Positions 1 through 7,831 of a stretch of DNA of 64,000 nt are shown here, piece after piece. The notes below the pieces were generated by a model. The model did no database searches, had not been told where the DNA came from, and was given only the letters and a program-made list of their open reading frames with translations. The position numbers and the translations under genes were made by a program. The first letter of the stretch is position 1. Every line of letters starts with the position of its first letter. This DNA is from Sphaerisporangium krabiense (GTDB lineage Bacteria > Actinomycetota > Actinomycetes > Streptosporangiales > Streptosporangiaceae), in the NCBI RefSeq assembly GCF_014200435.1, contig NZ_JACHBR010000001.1, forward strand, positions 6,328,001 through 6,392,000, written 5' to 3'.

Positions 1-1
1 G

Positions 2-748
2 TTCCCCGACGGCGGCAACGAGACCCAGCCGAACCTCCTGCTGCCGACCACCGGCTGCCACGACATCACCGTGTACCCCGAGAAGGGCATCGCGGCCGGG
101 GCCTGCATGGGCGACGGCGTGCTGTTCGACATCAGGAACCCCGAGAACCCGAGGGTCACGGCCCGCGTGACCGACCCGAACTTCGCGTTCTGGCACTCGG
201 CGACGTTCAACAACGAGGGCACCAAGGTCGTCTTCACCGACGAGCTCGGCGGCGGCGGCCAGGCGACCTGCAACGAGGCCGTCGGCCCCACGCACGGCGC
301 CGACGCCATCTTCGACATCGTGCGCGGCCGGCTCGTCTTCAAGAGCTACTTCAAGATCCCGCGCTACCAGGCCGACTCGGAGAACTGCGTCGCGCACAAC
401 GGCTCGCTCATCCCGGTGAAGGGCCGCGACATCATGGTGCAGGCGTGGTACCAGGGCGGCGCCTCGATCTGGGACTTCACCGACTCCGCGCACCCCAGGG
501 AGATCGGGTACTTCGAGCGCGGCCCGGCGTCCGAGGGCTTCGGCGGGTTCTGGTCGGCGTACTACTACAACGGCCACATCTACGCGAGCGACTTCAACAA
601 GGGCCTCGACGTCCTCAGGATCGACGACCGGCTCACCGACTCCGCCAAGCGGGTGAGGGTGGACCGCCTGAACGTCCAGGACCAGGGCTCCTACCGCGAA
701 CGTGGCGGCCACCACGGCGACTGGTTCTGGGGCGACGAGGACGACTGA
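2..748 (+). CDS. LVIVD-repeat surface protein, 5'-truncated
   Basis: The reading frame is open from the first full codon, so the N-terminus (and any signal peptide) lies outside the window; a GTG at 71 lies inside a clearly coding stretch and is not the real start. The visible 248 residues show repeated blade-like units of the type VFDxxNPxxPxxV and IWDFTDSAHPREIGYF, the pattern of LVIVD repeats that build beta-propellers in extracellular actinobacterial proteins. The C-terminus ends in an acidic DWFWGDEDD tail. No catalytic motif is visible, so no reaction can be assigned. A hairpin follows the stop at 781-809. The family call is fairly safe; the role is unknown. Confidence 0.7.
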   Translation, partial: FPDGGNETQPNLLLPTTGCHDITVYPEKGIAAGACMGDGVLFDIRNPENPRVTARVTDPNFAFWHSATFNNEGTKVVFTDELGGGGQATCNEAVGPTHGADAIFDIVRGRLVFKSYFKIPRYQADSENCVAHNGSLIPVKGRDIMVQAWYQGGASIWDFTDSAHPREIGYFERGPASEGFGGFWSAYYYNGHIYASDFNKGLDVLRIDDRLTDSAKRVRVDRLNVQDQGSYRERGGHHGDWFWGDEDD

Positions 749-780
749 CGCCCCGCCGTCCCGGCGAGTGACCCACAAGG

Positions 781-809
781 ACGCGGGCCTGGATGTTCCG
801 GGCCCGCGT
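781..809. terminator. Hairpin between convergent genes
   Basis: A perfect 9-bp inverted repeat (ACGCGGGCC at 781-789 with GGCCCGCGT at 801-809) lies between the stop of the LVIVD protein and the stop of the convergent VOC gene. There is no clear T-run, which is normal for actinomycete terminators. It could serve both directions. Confidence 0.55.
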
Positions 810-835
810 TCGGGCGTCTCCGGGCGACGTCCCGG

Positions 836-1210
836 TCAGACCCACAGGCAGAACGGGTGGCCGGCCGGGTCGAGGCAGACGCGCACGTCGTCCTGCGGCT
901 GGTGCCCGGCGAGCGTCGCCCCGGCCGCCAGGGCGTGGGCCGTGGCGGCGTCCAGGTCGTCCACCTGGATCTCCAGGTGCATCATCATCTGCTGGTCGCC
1001 GGGACCCGCGGGCCAGACCGGCCTGACATATCCCTCCTCGGTCTGGAACGACAGGCTCGGCCCGCCGCCGGGCGGTCTCAGCTGCACCCAGTCCGGCTCC
1101 GACTCGGTGACCGTCCAGCCGAGGAGCCGTCGGTAGAAGCCGGCCAGCTCACGCGCGTCCGGCGCGCCGATGTTGGTCCCTGACACCGTGAGCCTCGGCT
1201 GTTCCGCCAC
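836..1210 (-). CDS. VOC-superfamily (glyoxalase-like) protein
   Basis: A 124-residue protein with a single glyoxalase/bleomycin-resistance (VOC) fold: a start resembling other actinobacterial VOC proteins (LTVSGTNIGAPDARELAGFY), a central PSLSFQTEEGY strand, MMMHLEIQVDDLDAATAHAL and a C-terminal GHPFCLWV. The GTG start at 1210 is chosen because GGAGG lies about 7 bases upstream; longer readings run through unrelated promoter DNA. Metal-ligand positions look only partly conserved (HLEIQ and GHPFCL), so it may be a small-molecule-binding or resistance-type member rather than a true glyoxalase. It stands alone, convergent with the LVIVD gene. Substrate unknown. Confidence 0.8.
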   Translation of the reverse strand: MAEQPRLTVSGTNIGAPDARELAGFYRRLLGWTVTESEPDWVQLRPPGGGPSLSFQTEEGYVRPVWPAGPGDQQMMMHLEIQVDDLDAATAHALAAGATLAGHQPQDDVRVCLDPAGHPFCLWV

Positions 1211-1305
1211 GTCGCCTCCCGCACCTCGAAACCCGCACCCGTACGCCCCGGACGCTACCCCCGGCGTCCCGCCGTACGCGGCCGCCGGCATGCCGCGAGG
1301 CCGGG

Positions 1306-1929
1306 TCAGGTGGTCGTCAGGCGGCGGGCCAGCCACGCCAGCGAGGTGACGAGGCGTTCCTTGGTCAGGCCGGCGGTGTGGCGCTGGAAGCGGTACAGGT
1401 CGGGGGCGAGGGGGGCCAGGGCGGTGTCGGCGGCCGCGTCGGGATCGGGGACGCCGGCCTCGGCCAGCAGCGCGCGCACGTGGGCCCGCCAGAAGCCGTA
1501 CGCTCCCGCGGCGAACCTCGCCTGTCCCACCTCGGCGCCGAGCGCCAGGTGGAGGTGGTCCTCCAGCAGGTCCGCCGACGCGGCGTAGAAGGCGGCGAGG
1601 CGGTCGGCGGGGGAGGCGCCGGGGCCGAGGGGCGGCTCGCCGCGCAGGATGTGCTCCTGCAGGCGGCGCTCGTGCTCGTCCAGCAGGGCGACGGCGATCG
1701 AGGCCGGGTCGGGGTAACGGCGGTACAGCGTCGCCCGCCCGACCCCGGCGGCGCGCGCGATGTCCTCCATCGTCACCTGCCGGGCGTCCGTCGTGGCGAA
1801 GAGCCGCTCCGCCGCGGCGAGCACCCGCGCCCGGTTGCGCGCCGCGTCGGACCGCTCCCGCGGGGCCTCGGGCGTGGAGGTGATGGTGTCGAGGGGGCTG
1901 GTGTCGCCCGCCGGGAGCCGCTCGGTCAT
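1306..1929 (-). CDS. TetR/AcrR-family transcriptional regulator
   Basis: A 207-residue repressor-type protein. Residues about 30-80 carry the TetR DNA-binding domain, with the helix-turn-helix at 53-72 (MEDIARAAGVGRATLYRRYP). The remaining 125 residues are the variable ligand-binding/dimerisation region, with no recognisable ligand. It is divergent from a DUF606-type transporter at 2042, and the 112-bp gap holds two matching palindromic sites (1956-1976 and 1991-2011), the usual layout for a TetR regulator that represses itself and an adjacent exporter. The start is the ATG at 1929; the first 25 residues are low-complexity, so a start slightly downstream is possible. Confidence 0.88.
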   Translation of the reverse strand: MTERLPAGDTSPLDTITSTPEAPRERSDAARNRARVLAAAERLFATTDARQVTMEDIARAAGVGRATLYRRYPDPASIAVALLDEHERRLQEHILRGEPPLGPGASPADRLAAFYAASADLLEDHLHLALGAEVGQARFAAGAYGFWRAHVRALLAEAGVPDPDAAADTALAPLAPDLYRFQRHTAGLTKERLVTSLAWLARRLTTT

Positions 1930-1955
1930 GGGTCCATCGTAGGGGCCGCCCCGCT

Positions 1956-2011
1956 AAGTGGACGACTCGTCCGGTTCTGACGTATCGTTCAACCGGACAC
2001 GATGTCCACTT
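1956..2011. promoter_or_regulatory. Twin operator sites for the adjacent TetR regulator
   Basis: Two 21-bp elements face each other at 1956-1976 and 1991-2011. The first has the form AAGTGGAC-N5-GTCCGGTT; the second is its inverted copy, AACCGGAC-N5-GTCCACTT. Each element is itself a GGAC-N5-GTCC dyad, and their centres are 35 bp apart. They lie in the divergent promoter region between the TetR gene and the transporter. Binding by this TetR protein is inferred from position and symmetry. Confidence 0.7.
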
Positions 2012-2041
2012 ACATTCCCCCTTCGGCGTTGGGACCCCCTC

Positions 2042-2977
2042 ATGCATGCCCTCCTTCTCGCGGCGGCGCTGCTGATCGGCTGCCTGCTGGCCGTGCAGAC
2101 GTCGGTGAACCTGCAGCTCAACAAGGCCGTCGGCACGCCGTACGGCGCCTCGTCTGTCCAGCTGGGCGTGGCCGCGCTGCTCCTCGCCGTGCTGGCCGTG
2201 ACCACGGGCGCGATCGGCGCGGTCCGCCTCGTGCCGGACGTGCCGCTGTGGCACCTGCTCGGCGGGCTCGCCAGCCCGCTCTACATCACCAGCGGGATCC
2301 TGCTGTTCCCCCGCCTCGGGGCCCTTGCCTCGGTGGGACTGTTCGTCACCGGCCAGGTGTTCGCCTCGCTCGGGCTCGACCTGTTCGGCCTGTTCGGCCT
2401 GCCGCGCAAACCCCTGGGCGTCGGCGTCGCGCTCGGCGCGCTCGCCGTCCTGGCCGGCATCGTCGTCGTCATCCGCGGCCAGCGCGCCACCCCCGCCGCC
2501 GTCAGACCGTCAGGCAGGACGGGACGGGTGGGGTGGATCCTGCTCGGCCTGGTCGCGGGGGGTGTGCTGCCCGTGCAGGGCGCGGTGAACGCCCGGCTGC
2601 GCGCGGACCTGCACGCGCCGCTCGCCGTCGCCGTGATCAGCTTCGCCGTCGCGGCCGTGACCATCGTCGTGGTGCTGCTGACCCTGCTCGCCCTCGGCCG
2701 CACGCCCCGGCCCCGGCTGCGCCCGCTCGGCGGCATGCCGTGGTGGGGCTGGCTCGGCGGGGCCTGCGCCGCCGCGTACGTGACCGCGACGTTCACGCTC
2801 ATCCCCGAGATCGGCGCCGCCGCCACCGTGGCCCTGACCGTGACCGGCCAGCAGGCGGCGTCGGCCCTCATCGACGGCGCCGGACTGTTCCGCCTGCCCC
2901 GGCGCCCCCTCACGCCCGCCCGGCTCACCGGCCTGGCCCTGCTCGTCGCCGGATCGGCGCTCGTGCAGCTGGCCTGA
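2042..2977 (+). CDS. DUF606/YdcZ-type DMT transporter, tandem duplicated
   Basis: A 311-residue, roughly ten-helix membrane protein built from two copies of the ~150-residue DUF606 (YdcZ) unit. The halves share LAVQTSVNLQLNKAVG versus LPVQGAVNARLRADL near their starts, and GLFVTGQVFASLGLD versus ALTVTGQQAASALID further on. DUF606 proteins belong to the drug/metabolite transporter superfamily; many bacteria encode them as two small genes, whereas this is the fused form. The ATG at 2042 begins directly with a hydrophobic helix; upstream in-frame codons run through the operators, so they are not coding. It is very likely controlled by the divergent TetR gene. Substrate unknown, export likely. 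Confidence 0.82.
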   Translation: MHALLLAAALLIGCLLAVQTSVNLQLNKAVGTPYGASSVQLGVAALLLAVLAVTTGAIGAVRLVPDVPLWHLLGGLASPLYITSGILLFPRLGALASVGLFVTGQVFASLGLDLFGLFGLPRKPLGVGVALGALAVLAGIVVVIRGQRATPAAVRPSGRTGRVGWILLGLVAGGVLPVQGAVNARLRADLHAPLAVAVISFAVAAVTIVVVLLTLLALGRTPRPRLRPLGGMPWWGWLGGACAAAYVTATFTLIPEIGAAATVALTVTGQQAASALIDGAGLFRLPRRPLTPARLTGLALLVAGSALVQLA

Positions 2978-2995
2978 AACGGCGGTCAGCCGGAG

Positions 2996-3038
2996 CGGGG
3001 CCTATCGCCACGGCGAGGTCGTCCCGTGGGAGGCCCCG
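2996..3038. terminator. Hairpin between convergent genes
   Basis: An 8-bp stem (CGGGGCCT at 2996-3003 with AGGCCCCG at 3031-3038) sits between the transporter stop and the convergent gene stop. An alternative overlapping stem, CCCCGT at 3034-3039 with ACGGGG at 3047-3052, could form on the opposite transcript. No T-run. Confidence 0.4.
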
Positions 3039-3059
3039 TGCCGGGAACGGGGCCGGAGG

Positions 3060-5090
3060 TCAACCGCGGCCGATGACGCGGGCGACGCCGCGGGCGATGG
3101 TGGTGGCGAGGATCCAGCCGGCCGCGACGAGGCAGTAGGAGAACCACTGGGCGCCGCCCGTGGGGTTGTAGGCGTTCTGCTGGCCGAGGTCGACGAACGG
3201 CAGGAGCAGGTCGAGGGTGTACATGACGGGGTTGAAGTCGGGGGCCTCGCCCTTCTTCAGCGGGGCGGGGTGCGCGGCTCCGTACACGACGGCGCCCGCC
3301 GCCACCAGCACGGCCAGCCACAGCGCGGCGCGTCCCGGCTTGTACCCGAAGCCGACCGTGACCTCCTGCAACCCGCTCCACAGCCGGCCGAGCACGGTCT
3401 TGCCGGCGCGCTGCGCCCGCTCCTTGGCGAACATGACCGCCCGCGCGTCGGCCAGGTGGCCGTTTCCGGTGTAGTGCGCGGCGAGCTGCTCGTAGGGCTG
3501 CGGCTGGTACCCGCGGCCGTCGCGCCGCAGCCAGCCGAGCCGGCTCTCGGCCGGAAGCCGGGGCTCCAGCGCCTCGTAGGTCAGGCCGTTGACGTGCAGC
3601 GCCCGCGCCCACCGCTCGGGGTCGTCGCGCAGCAGGCCGATCCGCGCGTGGTCCAGGACGATCCGGCCGTGCGTCTCACGGGACAGCAGCGCCAGCTCGG
3701 CCGCCTGCAGCCCCGTGGCGTCCAGCGCGGTCCCGTCCGGCGTGGACAGCACGGCCTCCCGTAAGTCGAGGTCGTGGCCGATGCGGCTGTGCTCGAACCG
3801 GACCTCGCCCCGCGCGGTCATCCGCTCGCAGAGCACCCGCCCGGCGGCCTCGTTGCGCACGAAGCGCAGCGCCGCCCCGTCCGGGGCCTCCAGCCGCGCG
3901 CCGGCGAAGATGACCGGGCCGCCGAAGCGGCAGTCGCGGATGTACACGCCGCCTTCGGCGTGGACGTCGTCGAAGGCCGCCAGCCCTTCCACCGCCGCGC
4001 CCTCCATGCGCAGCGGTCCGCCGTCCTTGGCCGCGGGAAGGCGGGCGCGGCGCAGGGTGAGGCCGCCGTTCAGCGCCGCGTGCCGCATGCTGAGGTGCCC
4101 GCCGGACAGCGTGGCGTCGTCGCCGATCACGCCGCCCTCGACGACGGCGTGGTCCAGGGTCAGCGCCGCGCCGTTGTCGTTGCCGAGCGTCGCCCCCTTG
4201 AAGGAGAGGTTCGCGCCGAGGCGCGCGCCGATGAGGCGCACCTCGCCGGACGCCGTGAACGGCGCCACGCACCACGTGCCTCCCGTCACCGCCATGCCGC
4301 CCGCCGACAGCGCGCAGCCGGTGGGGTTGATCAGCCGCGCGCCCACGAGTTGCAGGCTCGCCCCGATCCGGGCGTGCCGGAGCCGCAGCTCGCCCTCGGT
4401 GCGCAGCCGCTCGGCGTGGAGCTGCCCGTCGACGACGCTCGCCTCGGCGTCGACGGCCATCGTCCCCGCCCCGGTCACCCGCGCGTCCGCCAGGCCGAGC
4501 GATCCGGAGACGCGCAGGCCGCGCAGCATGAGCGTGCCCCGCGCGGTCAGCCCGGTGGCGGTGAACTGGCCGTCCACGGCCAGCCCTTCGGCCGCCAGGG
4601 CGACCCCGCCGGCGTCCGCGCCGAGGACGGCGTCGCGCAGGTAGATCTCTCCGGTCACCTTCGCCCGCTCCAGCCGCACGCCCTTCGCGACCGTGCTGCC
4701 GAACAGGTTGAGCAGGCCCTCCAGGCGCAGCCGGGCGCCGTTCAGCGAGGTCAGCCTGCTGTGCACGATCCGCACCGTCCGGGTGGCCGCCTCGACCAGG
4801 CGGACCTCCTCCTCCAGGCGGCAGTGCTCCAGGATGAGCGGGTACTCGGTGACCGCGCCCATCAGGTCCAGGCGGCCGGTGACCCGCGCCCCGCGCAGCC
4901 GGATCGCCGGCGCGTACCCGTCTCCGGCCGGAACCGCGCCGAGCAGCAGCCCTCGGACGACCGCGGCCCGCACCACCCGGTCCCTCGCCTGCCGCAGGTC
5001 CAGCCATTCGCCCCGGGTGAAGGCCCCCGTGAGCCTCTTCTCCACCGGAGTAAGGCTTTCGAAGATTGTCACGACTCCATCATCGATCAC
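3060..5090 (-). CDS. Large parallel beta-helix-like protein with C-terminal membrane helices
   Basis: A 676-residue protein. Residues about 60-490 are a long array of ~20-residue coils of the form (I/L)xLxxARVxGxLDLxGA, similar in spirit to pentapeptide/bactofilin-like beta-helices, implying an elongated right-handed solenoid. Around residues 515-570 is a charged helical stretch (EQLAAHYTGNGHLADARAVMFAKERAQR). Two hydrophobic helices near 595-615 and 630-670 anchor the C-terminus in the membrane. Homologues in Streptomyces are often labelled membrane-associated oxidoreductase, but I see no flavin, NAD or metal motif to justify that name. The GTG at 5090 has a GGAGGAGGAG run about 10 bases upstream. 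Role unknown; scaffolding or surface organisation is a guess. Confidence 0.72.
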   Translation of the reverse strand: MIDDGVVTIFESLTPVEKRLTGAFTRGEWLDLRQARDRVVRAAVVRGLLLGAVPAGDGYAPAIRLRGARVTGRLDLMGAVTEYPLILEHCRLEEEVRLVEAATRTVRIVHSRLTSLNGARLRLEGLLNLFGSTVAKGVRLERAKVTGEIYLRDAVLGADAGGVALAAEGLAVDGQFTATGLTARGTLMLRGLRVSGSLGLADARVTGAGTMAVDAEASVVDGQLHAERLRTEGELRLRHARIGASLQLVGARLINPTGCALSAGGMAVTGGTWCVAPFTASGEVRLIGARLGANLSFKGATLGNDNGAALTLDHAVVEGGVIGDDATLSGGHLSMRHAALNGGLTLRRARLPAAKDGGPLRMEGAAVEGLAAFDDVHAEGGVYIRDCRFGGPVIFAGARLEAPDGAALRFVRNEAAGRVLCERMTARGEVRFEHSRIGHDLDLREAVLSTPDGTALDATGLQAAELALLSRETHGRIVLDHARIGLLRDDPERWARALHVNGLTYEALEPRLPAESRLGWLRRDGRGYQPQPYEQLAAHYTGNGHLADARAVMFAKERAQRAGKTVLGRLWSGLQEVTVGFGYKPGRAALWLAVLVAAGAVVYGAAHPAPLKKGEAPDFNPVMYTLDLLLPFVDLGQQNAYNPTGGAQWFSYCLVAAGWILATTIARGVARVIGRG

Positions 5091-5130
5091 CCATGGGCGT
5101 CTCCTCCTCCTCTGTCTGCCGGACGGCGCA

Positions 5131-5742
5131 TCAGCGCATGCGCGCGAACCAGCGGCCGTGCGAACTCCAGCAGTCCGACTCCGGGAAGCCGCCGGCGCGG
5201 GCCAGCCGGGAGACGTCGCTCGCCGAGACGGTCGCCCACGAGAACCAGGGGCCGGTGAGCTCGCCGCGCCGCAGCCGCACCAGGTCGACGCGGCTCGCGA
5301 CCTCCGGCGGCTCGACGTCGGCCAGGACGACGCCGCCCGGGCGGACCAACTGCCGCACGCGGCGCAGCAGCGCGCCGGGATCGCCGCCGATGCCGATGTT
5401 GCCGTCGGCGAGCAGGGCGGTGGCCCACCGGCCGGCGCCGGGAAGGTCGCCGAACACGTCCCGGACCAGGGCGCGCCCGCCGAGCATGCGGGTCAGCGCG
5501 ACCGCGTGCGGGGTGACGTCGATGCCGAGCGCGCGGACGCCGCGCCGGGCGAGCGCCGCGGTCAGGCGGCCGGGACCGGAACCGATGTCCAGGGTGGGGC
5601 TCGCGCAGCGCGACAGGAGCGCCTCGTCGCCGTCGCCGAGGTGGAACCAGTTCCCGGCGGGCAGCGGGCGGCGGGCGCCGTCGGCGTGCTCCACCTCGGC
5701 GGGTGCGCCGGCGAGGGCGTCGGCGTAGAGTTCCCCGATCAC
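5131..5742 (-). CDS. Class I SAM-dependent methyltransferase
   Basis: A 203-residue methyltransferase. Motif I is TLDIGSGPGRLTAAL near residue 51, followed by an acidic GID (ribose-binding) in strand 2 and a post-motif III PGGVVLADVEPPE. Such small proteins methylate a range of small molecules; no substrate motif is visible. The GTG start at 5742 overlaps the TGA of the upstream DUF2064 gene by four bases (GTGA), indicating translational coupling. It is the last gene of a three-gene leftward operon with that protein and a GT-C membrane transferase, which suggests it modifies a sugar or lipid-linked intermediate made there. Confidence 0.85.
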   Translation of the reverse strand: MIGELYADALAGAPAEVEHADGARRPLPAGNWFHLGDGDEALLSRCASPTLDIGSGPGRLTAALARRGVRALGIDVTPHAVALTRMLGGRALVRDVFGDLPGAGRWATALLADGNIGIGGDPGALLRRVRQLVRPGGVVLADVEPPEVASRVDLVRLRRGELTGPWFSWATVSASDVSRLARAGGFPESDCWSSHGRWFARMR

Positions 5743-6398
5743 CGGGTGAGCTCCCGCAGCGTGGCGGCGAAGCGGGTGCGGGGCGCCAGGGCCGCGACCG
5801 CGGCGGCGTCGGCCGCGGTGTCGACGTCGGCAAGCTCGGGCAGGTGGTGGACGGCCAGCCGGGCCCGCGCGAGCCGTTCGAGCTGGTGCTCGCCGGTCTC
5901 CGGGCGCGACATGGGCACGCCCAGCAGCAGGGCCGGGTCCGGCCTTCGCAGGCCGAGCAGCCAGAAGCCCCCGTCGGCCGCCGGGCCGTACACCGCGTCG
6001 TGACGGCCGAGCGCCTCGCACGCCTCGGCCAGCAACTCCGCGGTGACCTGCGGAGTGTCCATGCCGATGAGCACGACGGGGTCGGGGCGGAGACGGTGGG
6101 CGTCGGTGAACGCCGCGGCCAGGCGTTCGTCGAGGCCGTCGCCGCGTTGCGGGATGACCACGTGCCCGCCGGGCAGCCACAGGCCGGGCAGCCCGTCCAG
6201 GGCCAGGACGCGCTGGGTGGCGGGGGCGGCGGAGACGGCGCGCAGGCTGTCGGCGAGCGCGGCCTCGGCCAGCGCCGCGGCCTGGGCCGGGCTGAAGGGC
6301 GGCGTGAGCCGGGTCTTGACCCGGCCCGGCACGGGCTCCTTGGCGAGGGTCACGATCTGCGCCACGGGTTCGGCGGTACGGCTACGCAGTGTGCTCAT
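5739..6398 (-). CDS. DUF2064 / TIGR04282-type glycosyltransferase-like protein
   Basis: A 219-residue protein of the DUF2064 family, a GT-A-like nucleotidyl/glycosyl transferase fold. Signature segments are TLAKEPVPGRVKTRLTP at the N-terminus, QRGDGLDERLAAAF, VVLIGMDTPQVT and GPAADGGFWLLGLR. Some relatives are annotated as arsenosugar-biosynthesis glycosyltransferases, but nothing arsenic-related is nearby; members next to GT2 and epimerase genes, as here, are common in actinobacteria. It starts with GTG at 6398, overlapping the end of the upstream GT-C gene by 17 bases, and its stop overlaps the downstream methyltransferase start. Donor and acceptor unknown. Confidence 0.8.
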   Translation of the reverse strand: MSTLRSRTAEPVAQIVTLAKEPVPGRVKTRLTPPFSPAQAAALAEAALADSLRAVSAAPATQRVLALDGLPGLWLPGGHVVIPQRGDGLDERLAAAFTDAHRLRPDPVVLIGMDTPQVTAELLAEACEALGRHDAVYGPAADGGFWLLGLRRPDPALLLGVPMSRPETGEHQLERLARARLAVHHLPELADVDTAADAAAVAALAPRTRFAATLRELTR

Positions 6399-7701
6399 TC
6401 CTTACGAGACGAAGACGGGGACGGCGCGCGCGGCGCGCGGCCTGGACGGACGGCATGGTGAGCACGGCCACCGCGGCCGCGCCGTAGAACGCCGTCGCCA
6501 GGCCGCCGTCACCCGCCGGGCCCGCGACGTAGGCGACCGCGCCGGCCAGGGCCACGCCCAGCCACTCCCACCGGCCCGCCATGGCGGCCAGCGCCACCAC
6601 CGCCAGCGCGTACCACGAGTAGCCGGGCGTGAACAGCAGGAGCAGCGAACCCGTGACCAGCAGCGCGCCGTCCCACGGCCGGTCGGGGTCACCGGAACGC
6701 AGGACTTGGACGACGGCCGCGCCGAGCAGGAGGAGCGCCGCGTACGGCGCCCACGCGTCCGGCAGCAGCAGCCGCAGGATCAGGTAGCGGTTGCCGCCCC
6801 CGGCGTCCCCGTAGCGTTCCTCCTGGAGGTAGCCCGGCAGGTAGCCGGCGACGGAACCGTGCGAGACCAGCGCGTACGGCAGGTAGGCCAAGGCCACGAC
6901 CGCCGCGGCCGGCAGAGCGATCGTCAGGACGCGCCGCCACGCCACCCCCGTGCGCAGGACTCCGGACAGCGCGCCGGGCAGCGCCGCCGCGGGCAGCAGC
7001 TTGGCCGCCACCGCCGCGCCGAGCAGCGCCCCCCGGCCGCGCCGGACGGAGAAGGCGAGCACCACCAGGACCACGCCCAGCATGTCGACGTGCGCGTTGT
7101 TCACCGCCTCGACGGGCACCGCGGGGCACCACGCCCAGCAGGCCGCCGCGCGCGGGTCGCGCCTCCACAACAGCAGCAGCACCGCCACGGCCATCACCCA
7201 CCCGCCGGCCTGGAGGGCCTTGTGCCGGGCTCCGTCCGGGGACAGCCAGTGGACCAGCAGGAAGTACCCCTCGGCCACCGGCGGGTAGATCGTCGGCACC
7301 GTGGGGCGGTTGATCCGGGTGCAGCCGCCGTCCGGCAGCGGCCACAGGTCGCGGCCCGCGCAGCCGGGCGGGAACAGCCAGGCGTCGCGCAGGGAAGCCA
7401 GTGCCGGATCCGCGGGCGCGTGGTCGTAGGGCGAGCCGCCCGCCGCCTGCACCCGCCCGTCCCAGGCGTACCGGAACGCGTCGGTGCTGCTGCTCGGCGG
7501 CGCCGTCAGGCCGGTCGCGGTCAGCGCGACGCCGCCCGCGACGACGAGGACGCCGAGCCGCCGCGCCGGAACGCGCCGGGCGAGCCACAACGCCAGGGCG
7601 AACAGCGCCCAGGCGGCCAGGTACCAGCCCAGGCGCGGCGGCCCCGCCACCGTCGCCGTCAGGACGGCGGCCAGCGCCACAAGGATCATGCCGACTCGCA
7701 T
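6382..7701 (-). CDS. GT-C (GT87-like) polytopic membrane glycosyltransferase
   Basis: A 439-residue protein with about 10-12 hydrophobic helices and an early loop containing STDAFRYAWDGRVQAAGGSPYD. An Asp-rich first periplasmic loop after helix 2 or 3 is the catalytic signature of GT-C polyprenyl-phosphate-dependent mannosyl/arabinosyl transferases such as GT87. A Tyr-Pro-rich segment (TVPTIYPPVAEGYF) follows, also typical. The ATG at 7701 is chosen since hydrophobic sequence begins at once; further upstream the frame enters the divergent promoter. First gene of the operon with the DUF2064 and methyltransferase genes, and divergent from the epimerase/GT2 pair that could supply a polyprenyl-phosphate sugar. 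Confidence 0.78.
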   Translation of the reverse strand: MRVGMILVALAAVLTATVAGPPRLGWYLAAWALFALALWLARRVPARRLGVLVVAGGVALTATGLTAPPSSSTDAFRYAWDGRVQAAGGSPYDHAPADPALASLRDAWLFPPGCAGRDLWPLPDGGCTRINRPTVPTIYPPVAEGYFLLVHWLSPDGARHKALQAGGWVMAVAVLLLLWRRDPRAAACWAWCPAVPVEAVNNAHVDMLGVVLVVLAFSVRRGRGALLGAAVAAKLLPAAALPGALSGVLRTGVAWRRVLTIALPAAAVVALAYLPYALVSHGSVAGYLPGYLQEERYGDAGGGNRYLILRLLLPDAWAPYAALLLLGAAVVQVLRSGDPDRPWDGALLVTGSLLLLFTPGYSWYALAVVALAAMAGRWEWLGVALAGAVAYVAGPAGDGGLATAFYGAAAVAVLTMPSVQAARRARRPRLRLVRNEHTA

Positions 7702-7763
7702 GCCCGGCAGCCTGACACGCCCGCACCGGCGCGCGGCCCCCGCGCGGCCTGACGTTCGCGCTC

Positions 7764-7779
7764 CGTAAGAACCCTTACG
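7764..7779. promoter_or_regulatory. Palindrome in divergent promoter region
   Basis: CGTAAG-AACC-CTTACG forms a perfect 6-bp-arm dyad midway between the divergent starts at 7701 and 7832. A related half-site (CTTACGAG) occurs near 6409 at the start of the DUF2064 gene. It may be an operator for the glycan locus; no regulator can be matched to it from sequence. Confidence 0.3.
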
Positions 7780-7831
7780 AGGTGCGAACATCGCTACGGC
7801 GCGGCCGGGCGGCGGGGCTAACGTCGGCGGC

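Noticed and set aside
3060-5090. Assigning oxidoreductase function to the beta-helix protein
   Set aside because: No cofactor-binding motif is visible; the name used for relatives is not supported by the sequence.
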